A stretch of DNA of 64,000 bases, from NCBI RefSeq assembly GCF_000935045.1, contig NZ_JYKS01000015.1, forward strand, positions 310,001-374,000. Reading direction: 5' to 3'. Every line of letters starts with the position of its first letter. Position 1 is the stretch's first letter. The stretch comes from Pseudomonas sp. 10-1B (GTDB taxonomy: Bacteria; Pseudomonadota; Gammaproteobacteria; Pseudomonadales; Pseudomonadaceae). The translations under genes were made by a program, and so were the position numbers. Positions 44,093 through 53,591 of the stretch are shown here, one piece after another. Below the pieces are notes generated by a model that saw only the letters and a program-made list of their open reading frames with translations, did no database searches and was not told the DNA's origin.

Positions 44093-46751
44093 GATCGCGC
44101 TCCAGGTCCGCGGACCGCAACGGCTCGAGCTGATCGGCGAAGTCCAGGGTGATGCCCTGGGCTTCGCTGTAGCTCATGGTCACCGCCAGCGTCGCCTGGC
44201 CGCTGGCCTGACGCTGCAGCAACTGTTGACTGAGCACGGGCAGAATCTGCTGGTTGAGCAGGCTGTCGATGTTGCGGGCACCGGTATCGGGAAGCAGGCA
44301 GGCGGCAACCAAAGCGTCTTGCAAAGGCTCGTTGACCCGGCAGTGCAACCCGTAATGACGGCGCAGGCGTGTGGCAACCTTGGCCAGTTTGATTGCCACG
44401 ATCGACCTGAGCGCTTCGGCTGCCAGCGGCCGATAGATCAGCGTTTGAAAGCGCGCCAGCAAGGCAGGCTGGAAGTGCTCGCGCAGGGTCGGGCGCAGCA
44501 ATGCCTGTAGCTCGCTGTCGGCGGCCGTGGGTTGATCGTGCAGGTACTGCTGCAGCAGATCGCTGCCCAAGTTGGAGGTCATCAGGATGACGGTGTTCCT
44601 GAAGTCGATCTCACGCCCTTCGCCGTCGCGCATGAAGCCCCGGTCAAACATCTGGTAGAACAGGTTGAGGACATCGCGGTGCGCCTTCTCCACTTCATCG
44701 AGCAGCACCACGCTGTAGGGTCTCTGGCGTACCGCTTCGGTGAGCACGCCGCCCTGGCCGTAACCGACATAGCCAGGCGGCGAGCCTTTGAGTTGGCTGA
44801 CGGTATGCGCCTCCTGGTATTCGGACAGGTTGAGCGTGATCAGCGACTTCTCACCGCCGAACAGGCTATCGGCCAGCGCCAGAGCGGTTTCGGTCTTGCC
44901 CGTGCCACTGCTGCCCACCAGCAGGAAGACGCCCAAGGGTGCCTGGTCATCGGTCAGGCCCGTTCTGGCTGCACGCAGTCGCTGCGCCAACGCGCTCAAG
45001 GCGGGAGTTTGGCCAATCACCCGCTCGGCCAGTTGCTGCTCTAGCGCCAGCAGGCTGGCCTGTTCGTCCTTGAGCAAGCTGCCCAGCGGCACGCCGGTCC
45101 AGTCGGCAACCACTTCGGCGATACTGCGTGCGGTCACATCCAGCGATAGCAGCGGTTGGTTACCCTCGGCGTCGCTCAACTGCTGCTGCAACGCGGTGCA
45201 TTCTGCCGACGCGTTCGGCAGTGCCTGGCGGGCGTCGAGTAATTGCCGGGTCAGCGCCAGCGCCTGCTGGTATTGCAACTCCAGAGCGGCCTTGTCGAGG
45301 CCCAGTTGAACCTGCTGCGCCTGAAGCCTGGCCATGCCTTCGTCATCCCCCCTGCCATTGACCCGGGCATCCTCTTCCAGTGCCTGATACTCCAGCGTCA
45401 ACGCAACCTGCCGGGCCTTGAGCCGCACCAGCGCCTGTGGTTCGCAGTCCAGGCCCATACGTACTCGGGCGCTGGCTGTGTCGAGCAGGTCGACGGCTTT
45501 GTCGGGCAGGTGGCGGCCTGTCAGGTAACGACGGGACAGGTTGACCGCAGCCTGTACGGCGGCATCCTGGATGTGCACGCCATGGTGGCTGGCATAGCGA
45601 GCCTTGAGCCCGCGCAGCATGAGGCAGGCATTGGCATCGTCCGGCTCTTCCACCTTGACTCTCTGGAAACGCCGTTCCAGTGCGGCGTCGCGCTCGAAGT
45701 ACTGCTTGTATTCGCTCCAGGTGGTCGCGGCGATGGTGCGCAGTTCACCGCGGGCCAAAGCGGGTTTGAGCAGGTTGGCGGCATCTGCAGCGCCTGCCTG
45801 GTTGCCGGCGCCGATCAGTGTGTGGGCTTCATCGATGAACAACAGTACCGGCGTCGAAGACTGCTGCACCGCGTCGATGACGCTTTTGAGGCGTTGCTCG
45901 AACTCCCCTTTCACCCCCGCCCCCGCTTGCAACAGCCCGAGGTCCAGCGTACGTACGCTTACCGGTTTCAGGCTGTCGGGGACTTCGCCTTTGGCGATAC
46001 GCAAGGCAAGCCCTTCTACCAACGCGGTTTTGCCGACCCCCGGCTCTCCCACCAGGATCGGATTGTTCTTGCGCCGACGGCTGAGGATGTCGATGACCTG
46101 GCGGATTTCATCGTCCCGGCCGTAAACCGGATCGATCTGCCCCGCCGCCGCTTTGGCGGTGATGTCCTGGGTAAACCGTTCGAGTACCGTTCGCCGGGCA
46201 AGGTCTTGAGTGGGCGCCTGATCGGCACCTGCATTCCCCGTTGCGCCTGGCTTCTCGATCAACAGCGCCTCAGCGTCAGGGCGTTCGTCCGATGCCTGAT
46301 CGAGGGCCGGCGCCAGCTGCTGCAGCTGCGTCGCACTGATACTCAGCAGTGGCCAGGCAGCAGTGCACTTGAGCAGGCTTGGCGCCTCCAGCAGCGCCCC
46401 CAGCAAGTGAGCGGAGCGCAGTGTGTCGCTGTCATCCTCCAGTGATGCCCGCAACCACGCGTTGGTAATCAACTGCCGCAGTTCACTGCTCAGGCGCGGC
46501 TTGCTGCGCACACTGCATGGCAAGGTATCGAAGTAGTCCAGCAAACCTTGCCACAGCGCATCCAGGTCCCAGGCGTAGCGCTGAGCGATCACGTTGAGGT
46601 CACCGTGCCCCTGTTCCAGCAGCTTCAGCAACCAGTGTTCGATACTGATCAGCGCATGGCCGCGGCTTTGGCACAATGAAGCCGCCGCGGTCAGTGCCTG
46701 GGCACAGAATGGGTTGAGACGGCGAAGCAGACGAGCGGAGTTGTGTGCCAT
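44085..46751 (-). CDS. clpV: T6SS sheath-recycling ATPase ClpV (TssH)
   Basis: This is an 888-residue class I Clp/Hsp100 ATPase. An N-terminal helical domain is followed by AAA1 (Walker A GEPGVGKTA, Walker B LFIDEAHTL), a coiled-coil middle domain and AAA2 (Walker A GSSGTGKTE, Walker B VLLDEVEKAH), then a C-terminal D2-small domain. ClpV pulls contracted TssB/TssC sheaths apart for reuse. It follows hcp by 151 bases, a gap with a possible attenuating hairpin. Confidence 0.95.
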   Translation of the reverse strand: MAHNSARLLRRLNPFCAQALTAAASLCQSRGHALISIEHWLLKLLEQGHGDLNVIAQRYAWDLDALWQGLLDYFDTLPCSVRSKPRLSSELRQLITNAWLRASLEDDSDTLRSAHLLGALLEAPSLLKCTAAWPLLSISATQLQQLAPALDQASDERPDAEALLIEKPGATGNAGADQAPTQDLARRTVLERFTQDITAKAAAGQIDPVYGRDDEIRQVIDILSRRRKNNPILVGEPGVGKTALVEGLALRIAKGEVPDSLKPVSVRTLDLGLLQAGAGVKGEFEQRLKSVIDAVQQSSTPVLLFIDEAHTLIGAGNQAGAADAANLLKPALARGELRTIAATTWSEYKQYFERDAALERRFQRVKVEEPDDANACLMLRGLKARYASHHGVHIQDAAVQAAVNLSRRYLTGRHLPDKAVDLLDTASARVRMGLDCEPQALVRLKARQVALTLEYQALEEDARVNGRGDDEGMARLQAQQVQLGLDKAALELQYQQALALTRQLLDARQALPNASAECTALQQQLSDAEGNQPLLSLDVTARSIAEVVADWTGVPLGSLLKDEQASLLALEQQLAERVIGQTPALSALAQRLRAARTGLTDDQAPLGVFLLVGSSGTGKTETALALADSLFGGEKSLITLNLSEYQEAHTVSQLKGSPPGYVGYGQGGVLTEAVRQRPYSVVLLDEVEKAHRDVLNLFYQMFDRGFMRDGEGREIDFRNTVILMTSNLGSDLLQQYLHDQPTAADSELQALLRPTLREHFQPALLARFQTLIYRPLAAEALRSIVAIKLAKVATRLRRHYGLHCRVNEPLQDALVAACLLPDTGARNIDSLLNQQILPVLSQQLLQRQASGQATLAVTMSYSEAQGITLDFADQLEPLRSADLERDHV

Positions 46752-46870
46752 ACGGAGCGTCCTTGGTATGTGTACTCGACAAAACCGTCAACGCACCTGG
46801 CGACAACGGGCCTGGGTGTGTTCGGCTGAACATCCGCACACGGAGGCTCAACCCAAGACACCTGCGCCGA

Positions 46871-46888
46871 CAGGTGGCAACCCACCTG
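46871..46888. terminator. Hairpin in the hcp-clpV gap
   Basis: CAGGTGG-CAAC-CCACCTG forms a perfect 7-bp stem with a four-base loop, 15 bases after the hcp stop. No T-tract follows. Such a structure could stabilise the highly expressed hcp message or reduce readthrough into clpV. Confidence 0.4.
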
Positions 46889-46902
46889 CCGGTAATGCGC
46901 TA

Positions 46903-47400
46903 TCAGCCTGCAGCAGCAGGGCGTTCATTCCAGGAATCGGAATGGATGATGTTGCCGTCCAGGTAAGTCCAGGTGATCTTTTCGTAACGCAGCTCGACCA
47001 CTTCCAGGTGATTGTGTTTCTCCTTGGACGGGTCCTTGATGTCGTGCATTTTTGGCGAGACGTTCACCACTTTGACGTTCTCCAGCGTGGTGTTGAAATA
47101 CTCGACCTCCTGCCCGGCATCGTTGATTCGATACCACTTGAACTCGGCGCTCTTCAGCGTCTGCCCGGTGGTAACCGCCTTGTAGAGGTACGGGGTGGAA
47201 GCGTCGATTTCCTTGTTGAACACGAACGGGGTGTGGATGCGCGTGCCGGTCAGCCTGCCGGTGTTGTTGTCAGTCGGGATGTACACGCAGTGTTCCTGGG
47301 CGATCACCTCAATGGAGTCTTCGCGGCCGCCGACATTGACTGACCCCTTGAGGTCTGCACCGCCGTCATCCTTCAGCCACAGGTAAATGGGAATAGCCAT
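46903..47400 (-). CDS. hcp: T6SS inner-tube protein Hcp (TssD)
   Basis: This is a 165-residue Hcp of the Hcp1 type: it begins IPIYLWLKDDGGADLKGSVN and contains HCVYIPTDNNTGRLTGTRIH, FVFNKEIDASTPYLYKAV and LRYEKITWTYLDGNIIHSDS. It stacks as hexamer rings inside the sheath and is expelled with the spike. Start ATG 47400 has AAGGAG seven bases upstream. It lies inside the cluster between an OmpA-domain gene and clpV. Confidence 0.95.
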   Translation of the reverse strand: MAIPIYLWLKDDGGADLKGSVNVGGREDSIEVIAQEHCVYIPTDNNTGRLTGTRIHTPFVFNKEIDASTPYLYKAVTTGQTLKSAEFKWYRINDAGQEVEYFNTTLENVKVVNVSPKMHDIKDPSKEKHNHLEVVELRYEKITWTYLDGNIIHSDSWNERPAAAG

Positions 47401-47415
47401 GTGAAACTCCTTTTT

Positions 47416-49149
47416 TCAGTCGTTGAACGCCGCTGAATGCGGCAGGGGTTGCAGGCCTGATACGGCGTGGCCCGAGGCACAGGCCCCCGGCTCCGGCACC
47501 AGGCGAATTTCCACGCGGCGATTGGCCGCGCGACCGGATTCGGTGTCATTGCTGGCCACCGGTTGGCTGGCCCCCAGGCCTTGCACCGCGAAGCAGCTTG
47601 CAGGGATGTCACTCATGCGTAGCATCCACGCATGGACTGCGGCTGCGCGGGCGCGGGACAAACGAAGGTTGTGTTCATCACTGCCAGTGGCGTCGGTATG
47701 GCCAGCGATCACGATCAGCCAACCCGGTTGCGCCTGGATGCCGAACAGGGCCTTGATCAGCACCTGAGTCGCATCGGGCCTGAGCCGAGCGCTGCCGGTG
47801 CCGAACAGCGACAGACTGTCCAGGCGCACGCTGCCGGGTTTGTCGGCCGGCCTGGGTAAAGCGGCCGGTTGACGATGGCTCGCTATCGCTGCCAGCAGCG
47901 GAGCTCGCAGCGAGCCACCCTGATACAGGCCCAAACCCAGCGCCCAAGGCTCACCGTGGCGGTAGTAGCGGTCCAGGCGCTGTGCGTGCTGATGCAGCAC
48001 AGCCACCGCCGCTTGCCGTTGCGCAAGGTCGTGCGGCTCCATTGCTGGGCCGATAGCCTGATAGCGACGCAAGTCATCGCTGACCTGGCGCATCAGCAAT
48101 GTGTTCTGCCAAGCAGAGCTCATCAGTGCGGCAATGCCGGCAAAAACGAACAACCACACCCCCAGCACATGAGCCTTGAACCGGTCACGATTTGGGGCAT
48201 GCCCCGGCAGCAGGTGCAGCAGTTCGTCCGGGAAGCGGGGCTGGACGTCGGGCGCACGCTGCATGGTGTCGCTTGCGGCTACACCCACTCGCTCGCAGAG
48301 CCAGCGCTGCCAGAGATTGTTGGCCACGGGCGTGTCCAGGGCCGGCGTCGAGGCGATGGCCAGGGTGACCGGGGGCCTCGCCGGGGCGTGACCTGGGATC
48401 GTCTCGGTCAAGGCCGGGACGACCCACTCAGCCAGCCATTGCGCAACGCTGTCGAGTTGTACGCAAGCCTGCAAGCGTGCCGGCTGTAGCGAGACGTCGC
48501 TGCCTGAGCGCTGCCAATCGGCCAGGCTCATGCAGGCACCGCCCTCACGTACGTTAGGGCTGGCACACCCTGCTTCCCAGCTGAACCAGGCGCCTGCCGC
48601 CGCTGCCTCTGGCAGGTAACTCATCACCATCAGCGGCAAAGCCAGCCCACGCTTGCGAATCTTCGCCACTTGGTAGCCGAAGCTGCGCACTTGGTTGACC
48701 AGCACCGCCGAGTCCGAGTGGCTGGCGGCATCCACCACCAGCAAGACGCCAAGTTGTGCGGCCCACTGCGGCCTTGCCGCCAGCAGCTCTGCGGCGACCG
48801 TGGTGAGTTGTTCTGCACCCGCTACCGGTAGATAGCACCCGTGCGCGGTCACGCGCAGCGCCAACTGCTCGTCGGCTACTGGGCCGAAAAGACCGCTCAG
48901 GCCATCCCCGCACACCAGCAGCACCGGATACCGGTATGTCACCGGCGGCAGGGCTGCCGCACGCCGCAGCATCCTCTCGCTCAGGTGCTGATCGATGCGC
49001 AAGGCACGGCGACACTGCAGCGCAACGAAGGCCACGCAGGCCAATGCTGCAATCACGCGCCACCCCATGGCCATCGGCACGATCGCCACCAGCACCAACG
49101 CAAGTGAACCCGCCCAAAGCCACAGGCCCAGCCTCTGCTTTCGCGTCAT
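47416..49149 (-). CDS. T6SS OmpA-domain membrane protein (TagL-like role)
   Basis: This is a 577-residue protein. N-terminal membrane helices (LGLWLWAGSLALVLVAIVPM, then VIAALACVAFVAL) come before a cytoplasmic or periplasmic middle part, another helix near residue 340 (VLGVWLFVFAGIAALMSSAW), and a C-terminal OmpA/MotB domain (PGWLIVIAGHTDATG, LRLSRARAAAVHAWM, NRRVEIRLVPE). It likely fixes the secretion complex to peptidoglycan, since the adjacent TssL has no such domain. ATG 49149 follows GAGGGG; the longer frame to 49194 runs into tssL. Its OmpA domain is closely related to that of the protein at 23750-24901. Confidence 0.85.
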   Translation of the reverse strand: MTRKQRLGLWLWAGSLALVLVAIVPMAMGWRVIAALACVAFVALQCRRALRIDQHLSERMLRRAAALPPVTYRYPVLLVCGDGLSGLFGPVADEQLALRVTAHGCYLPVAGAEQLTTVAAELLAARPQWAAQLGVLLVVDAASHSDSAVLVNQVRSFGYQVAKIRKRGLALPLMVMSYLPEAAAAGAWFSWEAGCASPNVREGGACMSLADWQRSGSDVSLQPARLQACVQLDSVAQWLAEWVVPALTETIPGHAPARPPVTLAIASTPALDTPVANNLWQRWLCERVGVAASDTMQRAPDVQPRFPDELLHLLPGHAPNRDRFKAHVLGVWLFVFAGIAALMSSAWQNTLLMRQVSDDLRRYQAIGPAMEPHDLAQRQAAVAVLHQHAQRLDRYYRHGEPWALGLGLYQGGSLRAPLLAAIASHRQPAALPRPADKPGSVRLDSLSLFGTGSARLRPDATQVLIKALFGIQAQPGWLIVIAGHTDATGSDEHNLRLSRARAAAVHAWMLRMSDIPASCFAVQGLGASQPVASNDTESGRAANRRVEIRLVPEPGACASGHAVSGLQPLPHSAAFND

Positions 49150-49156
49150 AGGCCCC

Positions 49157-49837
49157 TCACACCTGGCCCGCCAGGAGCGCGACGACAGCCCCACCCAAGG
49201 CCCGGTCCAGCCCCCACCAAACGCCAGCGAGCAACGCCAGCGCGGCTATCACATGGATCAAAGATGACGGTAGCCAGGGCATGGCATCACCCCTGCGCCG
49301 TACTTCGGCCTGGGTAATAACGGCACTGGTAATGCCCAACGGCGCGACCCGAGCAGCCAGTGCTTGCACCAGTTGCTGCCGCTGCGGGTCAGCGATGTCG
49401 CGATAGCGTCCCAGAAATCCGAGCATCAGCACACGGTGAAAGGCCGTCAGGACGTGAGGATTGGCTGCGGGTTCACGCAACACCGAGCGCATGTCTTCGT
49501 AGAGGAACTCCCCCGCTTGATGACGACTGAAGAACCTGACCTGCAACGTCTGCTCTGCCCAGGCTGCGTGCGCTTCCCCCTGGGCATGGCGCAGGACGGT
49601 TTCATCGAGCAAGGCGCACTGGGCATGGCTGATGAGATCGATGCTGCGCGCATCTTCTTCGGCGTGCCGCAGTGCCGCCTGTACGGTCTCTACCTGTCGC
49701 GCGCACAGTGCCCAGAGTTCGGGGCCACTGCGCACCGATGCGCCACGGCACAGTTCTACGACCAACAGGTAGGTATCCTGCAGCAACGCGTCGATGCACA
49801 GGCCACGCGTGATGGGTGGTTGCTGAACCGGGCTCAT
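49157..49837 (-). CDS. tssL: T6SS inner-membrane protein TssL (DotU/IcmH)
   Basis: The 226-residue protein has a DotU-type cytoplasmic helical domain (LQDTYLLVVELCRGASVRSG, SHAQCALLDETVLRH, HQAGEFLYEDMRSVLREPAA, LMLGFLGRYRD) and one C-terminal membrane helix (SSLIHVIAALALLAGVWWGL). It forms the base of the TssJLM complex and contacts TssK. It overlaps tssK by four bases. Confidence 0.93.
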   Translation of the reverse strand: MSPVQQPPITRGLCIDALLQDTYLLVVELCRGASVRSGPELWALCARQVETVQAALRHAEEDARSIDLISHAQCALLDETVLRHAQGEAHAAWAEQTLQVRFFSRHQAGEFLYEDMRSVLREPAANPHVLTAFHRVLMLGFLGRYRDIADPQRQQLVQALAARVAPLGITSAVITQAEVRRRGDAMPWLPSSLIHVIAALALLAGVWWGLDRALGGAVVALLAGQV

Positions 49838-51189
49838 TTGCGCAACACCGCGAACAGTTCAAGCCTGGCGTCGGCGAAGGTGCTCGGCGCGTACAGTGCG
49901 CATACCCCGTGGGCCAACATTGCCCGCCCCTTCGCATGCGCAAGATCGAGGGCGAAGTACTGGTTCTCCAGGCGCAAGGGAATGGCAGCCGGAACCTGGC
50001 TCAGTGGTTGAAGAGGAACGCCATCGAGTGCGGCATTGACCAGATGATCGACATCATCCGGCGCCCCAACCTTGCATAAGCTGGGGAACTGGCTTTGCAC
50101 CTGAGCGGCAGGCAATGCACTGCGTACCGAGAGGTAGAAATCAACGCCCTCCGGCTCACGCAGGCGTGCATCGTTGAGGGTGACCTGCCAGCGGTTCGCC
50201 CCCTTTGCCTCGAGCACCAACGCCACCACCCGTGATGGCAGGCTCGCCTCCAGCAGGGTGGCAATGGTACGCATCAACGGCGGCAACACCGCTTCCAGGT
50301 TGCTGTGCTGATAAGCCGGTATGCAGTCGAGATCGTGATCCAGCGAGAAGGTCAGCAGGCTCCCGGTCAACTTGATCAGTGTCTGGTACACCTGTTCCGG
50401 GTGGCGCGCCGGGTAGGCTTGCAGGTCAGCCAATACCGGCTGGTAGGCGTTCAAGGCATTGAGCAGCCAGAAAAGCGTCACATCGGCAACGGCAAAGTCG
50501 GCCATGCGCTGGTTGCTTTCCCGACGCATGCCCATCAGGCGTTCGCGCTTGGCGGATAGCTGGGTGAGCAGGTTATCCAGTTGAGTCAGCAATCCGGAGT
50601 GTGCGCAAAAGCTGAGCAGTGGCGGTATGTAGCTACTGTCCAGCGCCCAACTGCCTTGGGCATCGCGCACCAACCTGGCCACGGGGCAGGTCACGTAGTC
50701 AGCGTTGTCGTCATCGACAAGACGCAGGCTCAGCGCGTGTTCGAGCACCCCGACCGATTGTGTCTCGTCACCGTAGATATCCTGTATGTCCCGCCATGCC
50801 TGACGGTAGCGGGTCGGGCGCTCGACCCTGCCGCCCTCGAACAGGCAGTTGCCGCCGTTGGCCTGCTCAAGCGGCAAGGCGAGCACCACCGTGGCATCCG
50901 GGCTGCCTTCGGGGAGCACCCGTGACAGCTCCAGCGCCGGTGGTAGCGGGTCCAATCGCTCACTGTCGATCAGGGTGCCGTCAGGCATGCACAGGCACAC
51001 TCGACTGGCCTTGAGCTTGCCAAGCTGCAGCGCATCCTTGTCGAAGGCTATCGCCTGCAGGCCCCAAGGATGTACAAGCGACTGACGTGAAACGCACAGG
51101 TTGGCCCACGCCTCCAGGCGCGCCTGCTGCTGGAACTGCTGCGGGGACAGCAAAGCCCCCGAAGCCCACAGGGGACGGTCGATATTCAA
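49834..51189 (-). CDS. tssK: T6SS baseplate-to-membrane adaptor TssK
   Basis: This is a 451-residue TssK/VasE protein. It begins RPLWASGALLSPQQFQQQAR and contains ALELSRVLPEGSPDATVVLA, LLTQLSAKRERLMGMRRESN and the C-terminal NQYFALDLAHAKG motif. TssK trimers join the baseplate wedge to TssL and TssM. It lies 21 bases after tssC and overlaps tssL. Confidence 0.93.
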   Translation of the reverse strand: MNIDRPLWASGALLSPQQFQQQARLEAWANLCVSRQSLVHPWGLQAIAFDKDALQLGKLKASRVCLCMPDGTLIDSERLDPLPPALELSRVLPEGSPDATVVLALPLEQANGGNCLFEGGRVERPTRYRQAWRDIQDIYGDETQSVGVLEHALSLRLVDDDNADYVTCPVARLVRDAQGSWALDSSYIPPLLSFCAHSGLLTQLDNLLTQLSAKRERLMGMRRESNQRMADFAVADVTLFWLLNALNAYQPVLADLQAYPARHPEQVYQTLIKLTGSLLTFSLDHDLDCIPAYQHSNLEAVLPPLMRTIATLLEASLPSRVVALVLEAKGANRWQVTLNDARLREPEGVDFYLSVRSALPAAQVQSQFPSLCKVGAPDDVDHLVNAALDGVPLQPLSQVPAAIPLRLENQYFALDLAHAKGRAMLAHGVCALYAPSTFADARLELFAVLRK

Positions 51190-51210
51190 GGTAACGCTCC
51201 TGCTGTATGG

Positions 51211-52749
51211 CTACGATTTGGCTTTTGGCATCTGCGAAACCAATGACAAGTTGATATCCATGCCTTCGACCTGGAAGTGCGGCACGGCGAACAACTTGAC
51301 GCGGAAGAACCCAGGGTTGTCCTCGATGTCTTCGACAATCACCTTGGCCTCACGCAGTGGGTGGGAGGCCTGCAAGTCATCACCCGGGTCGGTCATTTCG
51401 GTAACCAGGCTTGCAACCCATTTATTCAACTCCAACTCCAGCAAACGACGGTCTTTAGTCGTGCCGATGTTTTCGCGCTGAATAAGCTTCAGGTAATGAG
51501 CAATGCGTGAAAGCAGGAACACATAGGGCAGCCGAGCATTGATACGACTGTTGGCGGTTGCCTCTGGAGTATCATAAACCGCGGGTTTGTGCGCAGAGTT
51601 GGCCGAAAAGAAGCAGGCATAATCGCGGTTCTTGTAATACGACAGCGGAATCAAACCCAGGTTGGAAAATTCGAACTCACGTGTTTCCGGAATCATCACC
51701 TCCGAAGGTATCTTGACTTGGTTACCAGTCCCAAGGTCATAGAGGTGTATGGGCAGGTCGGTCACTGCACCGCCTGACTGCGGGCCACGGATCTGCACGC
51801 ACCAGCCATTTTTGATAAAACTCTTGACCATATTCGCAGCAAAGGCGAATGACGCATTCACCCACAGGTACTTGGCGTGATCGGGTCCTTTTACGCTTTC
51901 TATGTAGTTGAAGCCGCGCACCGGTTTCGTATCAGGCCCATAGGGTAAGCGCCCAATGACGCGCGGCATGCAGAGACCGATGTAACGTGCATCGTCACTG
52001 GCCGCAAAACTGTGCCATTTTATATATTCAGCGCGCTCCATGTAGTTGCCAATATCCTTGATGGCAGCAACTTCCTCCATGCTGACCTTGCCGAAGAATG
52101 CAGGCCCTACCGAGCCCAGAAATGGCATATGGGCCGCCGCCGCCACTTTTGAAATACTGCGCAACAACGCAATATCCTGAGGGCTACGATCAAATTCGTA
52201 GTTGGACACGGCCGCAGCGATGGGCTCACCGCCGGGTGTGTCGTATTCCTGGGTATAGGTGTGCAAATACAGGCCGCTTTGGGCGATTTCCGGAGCGTCT
52301 TCGAAATCCTGCAGCAGATGCGCTTTGCTGATGTCGAGCAACTCGATACGCACATTCTGGCGGAAATCGGTCTGATCGATCAGCGATTTCGCCCCGCACC
52401 AGGTAGCCTCCACGTTCTGGAAATCGGGATGGTGCATCACGGCGTCGAGCTGGCGACTGATCTGCGCGTCCAGTGAAGCGATGTGCTCATCCAGTAAGGC
52501 CCTGTCCAGGCGGTCGATTTTCGGTGCCGCGCTTTTGAGCAGATCCAGAAATACACTCATGGACGCGGTGACACGTTCGTCAGGGGTAGCCTCCGACAAC
52601 GCATCCAGGCTCTGAAAAGCTTCTATGCCGCCTATCTCATCAAGCGGCGTGAGGTTGATCTTGTCGAAAAGCGCGTGATAGACGCCGCGACTATTTTCAG
52701 GCAATACGGTGGTGCTGTGCGATTGCACAGAAGTTTGCTCTTCGGGCAT
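51211..52749 (-). CDS. tssC: T6SS sheath large subunit TssC
   Basis: This is a 512-residue TssC/VipB protein with the family blocks LDEHIASLDAQISRQLDAVM, FQNVEATWCGAKSLIDQTDF, GEPIAAAVSNYEFDRSPQDI, and FAFAANMVKSFIKNGWCVQI, and the C-terminal DNPGFFRVKLFAVPHFQVEG strand that interlocks neighbouring protomers. With TssB it forms the contractile sheath. AGGAAG lies six bases before the ATG. Confidence 0.95.
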   Translation of the reverse strand: MPEEQTSVQSHSTTVLPENSRGVYHALFDKINLTPLDEIGGIEAFQSLDALSEATPDERVTASMSVFLDLLKSAAPKIDRLDRALLDEHIASLDAQISRQLDAVMHHPDFQNVEATWCGAKSLIDQTDFRQNVRIELLDISKAHLLQDFEDAPEIAQSGLYLHTYTQEYDTPGGEPIAAAVSNYEFDRSPQDIALLRSISKVAAAAHMPFLGSVGPAFFGKVSMEEVAAIKDIGNYMERAEYIKWHSFAASDDARYIGLCMPRVIGRLPYGPDTKPVRGFNYIESVKGPDHAKYLWVNASFAFAANMVKSFIKNGWCVQIRGPQSGGAVTDLPIHLYDLGTGNQVKIPSEVMIPETREFEFSNLGLIPLSYYKNRDYACFFSANSAHKPAVYDTPEATANSRINARLPYVFLLSRIAHYLKLIQRENIGTTKDRRLLELELNKWVASLVTEMTDPGDDLQASHPLREAKVIVEDIEDNPGFFRVKLFAVPHFQVEGMDINLSLVSQMPKAKS

Positions 52750-52788
52750 GTCTTACTTCCTGTACATTGAAACCAAGGTAATAGCGCG

Positions 52789-53283
52789 TTAGCGCGAGGC
52801 AAGCGCTGATAGTTCATTGCGCAAGGCGTCACTGAGCGCTTCATCCTTGAGAATACGCTCCAGCTCGAAGCGGAAGGTCGCGTTATCCAGCAAATTCGCT
52901 TTCAACTCGCGCAACAGGTTGCGCATTGCCAGAAGCGCCCGCAATTGGGGCAACTGCCGCGCCACCTGCTCCGGCTCGAAGTCTTTCATGCACTGAAAAC
53001 TCAACTCAACGGTTGTGTCACTGCCATCATCAGCAAGCGTATCTTCCACGGCAAGCCTGAGCGTGGGTGAAAAATCGGCCAACACATTATCGAAATTATT
53101 CTTGTCAATGTTGACCTTGCCGCGCTCTGAAAGCGGGCGTTGTTCCCTGCCATTACTGTAGTCGCCCATCAGCACGAGCTTCAGGGGAAGTTCGAACTTC
53201 CTCTGAGCACCGCCGGTATGCAAGTCGAGCTTTATATTTACACGCGCCTTGGGCACTTCGTTCTGAAAGCTAGTTGAAACCAT
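52789..53283 (-). CDS. tssB: T6SS sheath small subunit TssB
   Basis: This is a 164-residue TssB/VipA protein: it begins VNIKLDLHTGGAQRKFELPL, then KLVLMGDYSNGRE with RPLSERGKVNIDKNNFDNVL, and FKDFEP-like CMKDFEPEQVARQLPQLRAL. It is the first gene of the cluster. ATG 53283 has AGGAGAGG immediately upstream, much better than the longer frame to 53352. The TssB N-terminal helix binds ClpV only when the sheath is contracted. Confidence 0.94.
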   Translation of the reverse strand: MVSTSFQNEVPKARVNIKLDLHTGGAQRKFELPLKLVLMGDYSNGREQRPLSERGKVNIDKNNFDNVLADFSPTLRLAVEDTLADDGSDTTVELSFQCMKDFEPEQVARQLPQLRALLAMRNLLRELKANLLDNATFRFELERILKDEALSDALRNELSALASR

Positions 53284-53591
53284 GTTCCTCTCCTTCGGCA
53301 TGAGCCACCATTTGCGACGACAACAATGACCTACGCCCGAACCGATTTCCACCCCGAACGAACAACTCAGAGCAATCTTACATTCACCTGTAAAACTTCC
53401 TACAGACTCAGCCCCATAATCGTGAAACTCGGCGCCCCACTATCACATTTAAGAAATGCAATATATTGATAAGAGTCAATATTCTGGAACGCTCCGCTTT
53501 GAGGAAAACTGCCAATACGCTGAGCACTACCCTCGCCTTCCAACCGGTGTACAGTACCCCCACAACAAAGCCCCCAGAAGGAGCCCGGCAC
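53284..53591. promoter_or_regulatory. Divergent promoter region between tssB and the M14 peptidase gene
   Basis: These 308 bases separate two outward-reading genes, so promoters for the whole T6SS cluster and for the peptidase should lie here. The middle (53395-53500) is AT-rich. I could not find a convincing sigma-54 (GG-N10-GC) site on either strand, and no sigma-70 pair stands out. No gene is seen. Confidence 0.5.

Noticed and set aside
53284..53591. Sigma-54 promoter for the T6SS cluster
   Set aside because: A partial match (TGGAACGCTCCGC) has the wrong GG-to-GC spacing, and none was found on the minus strand.
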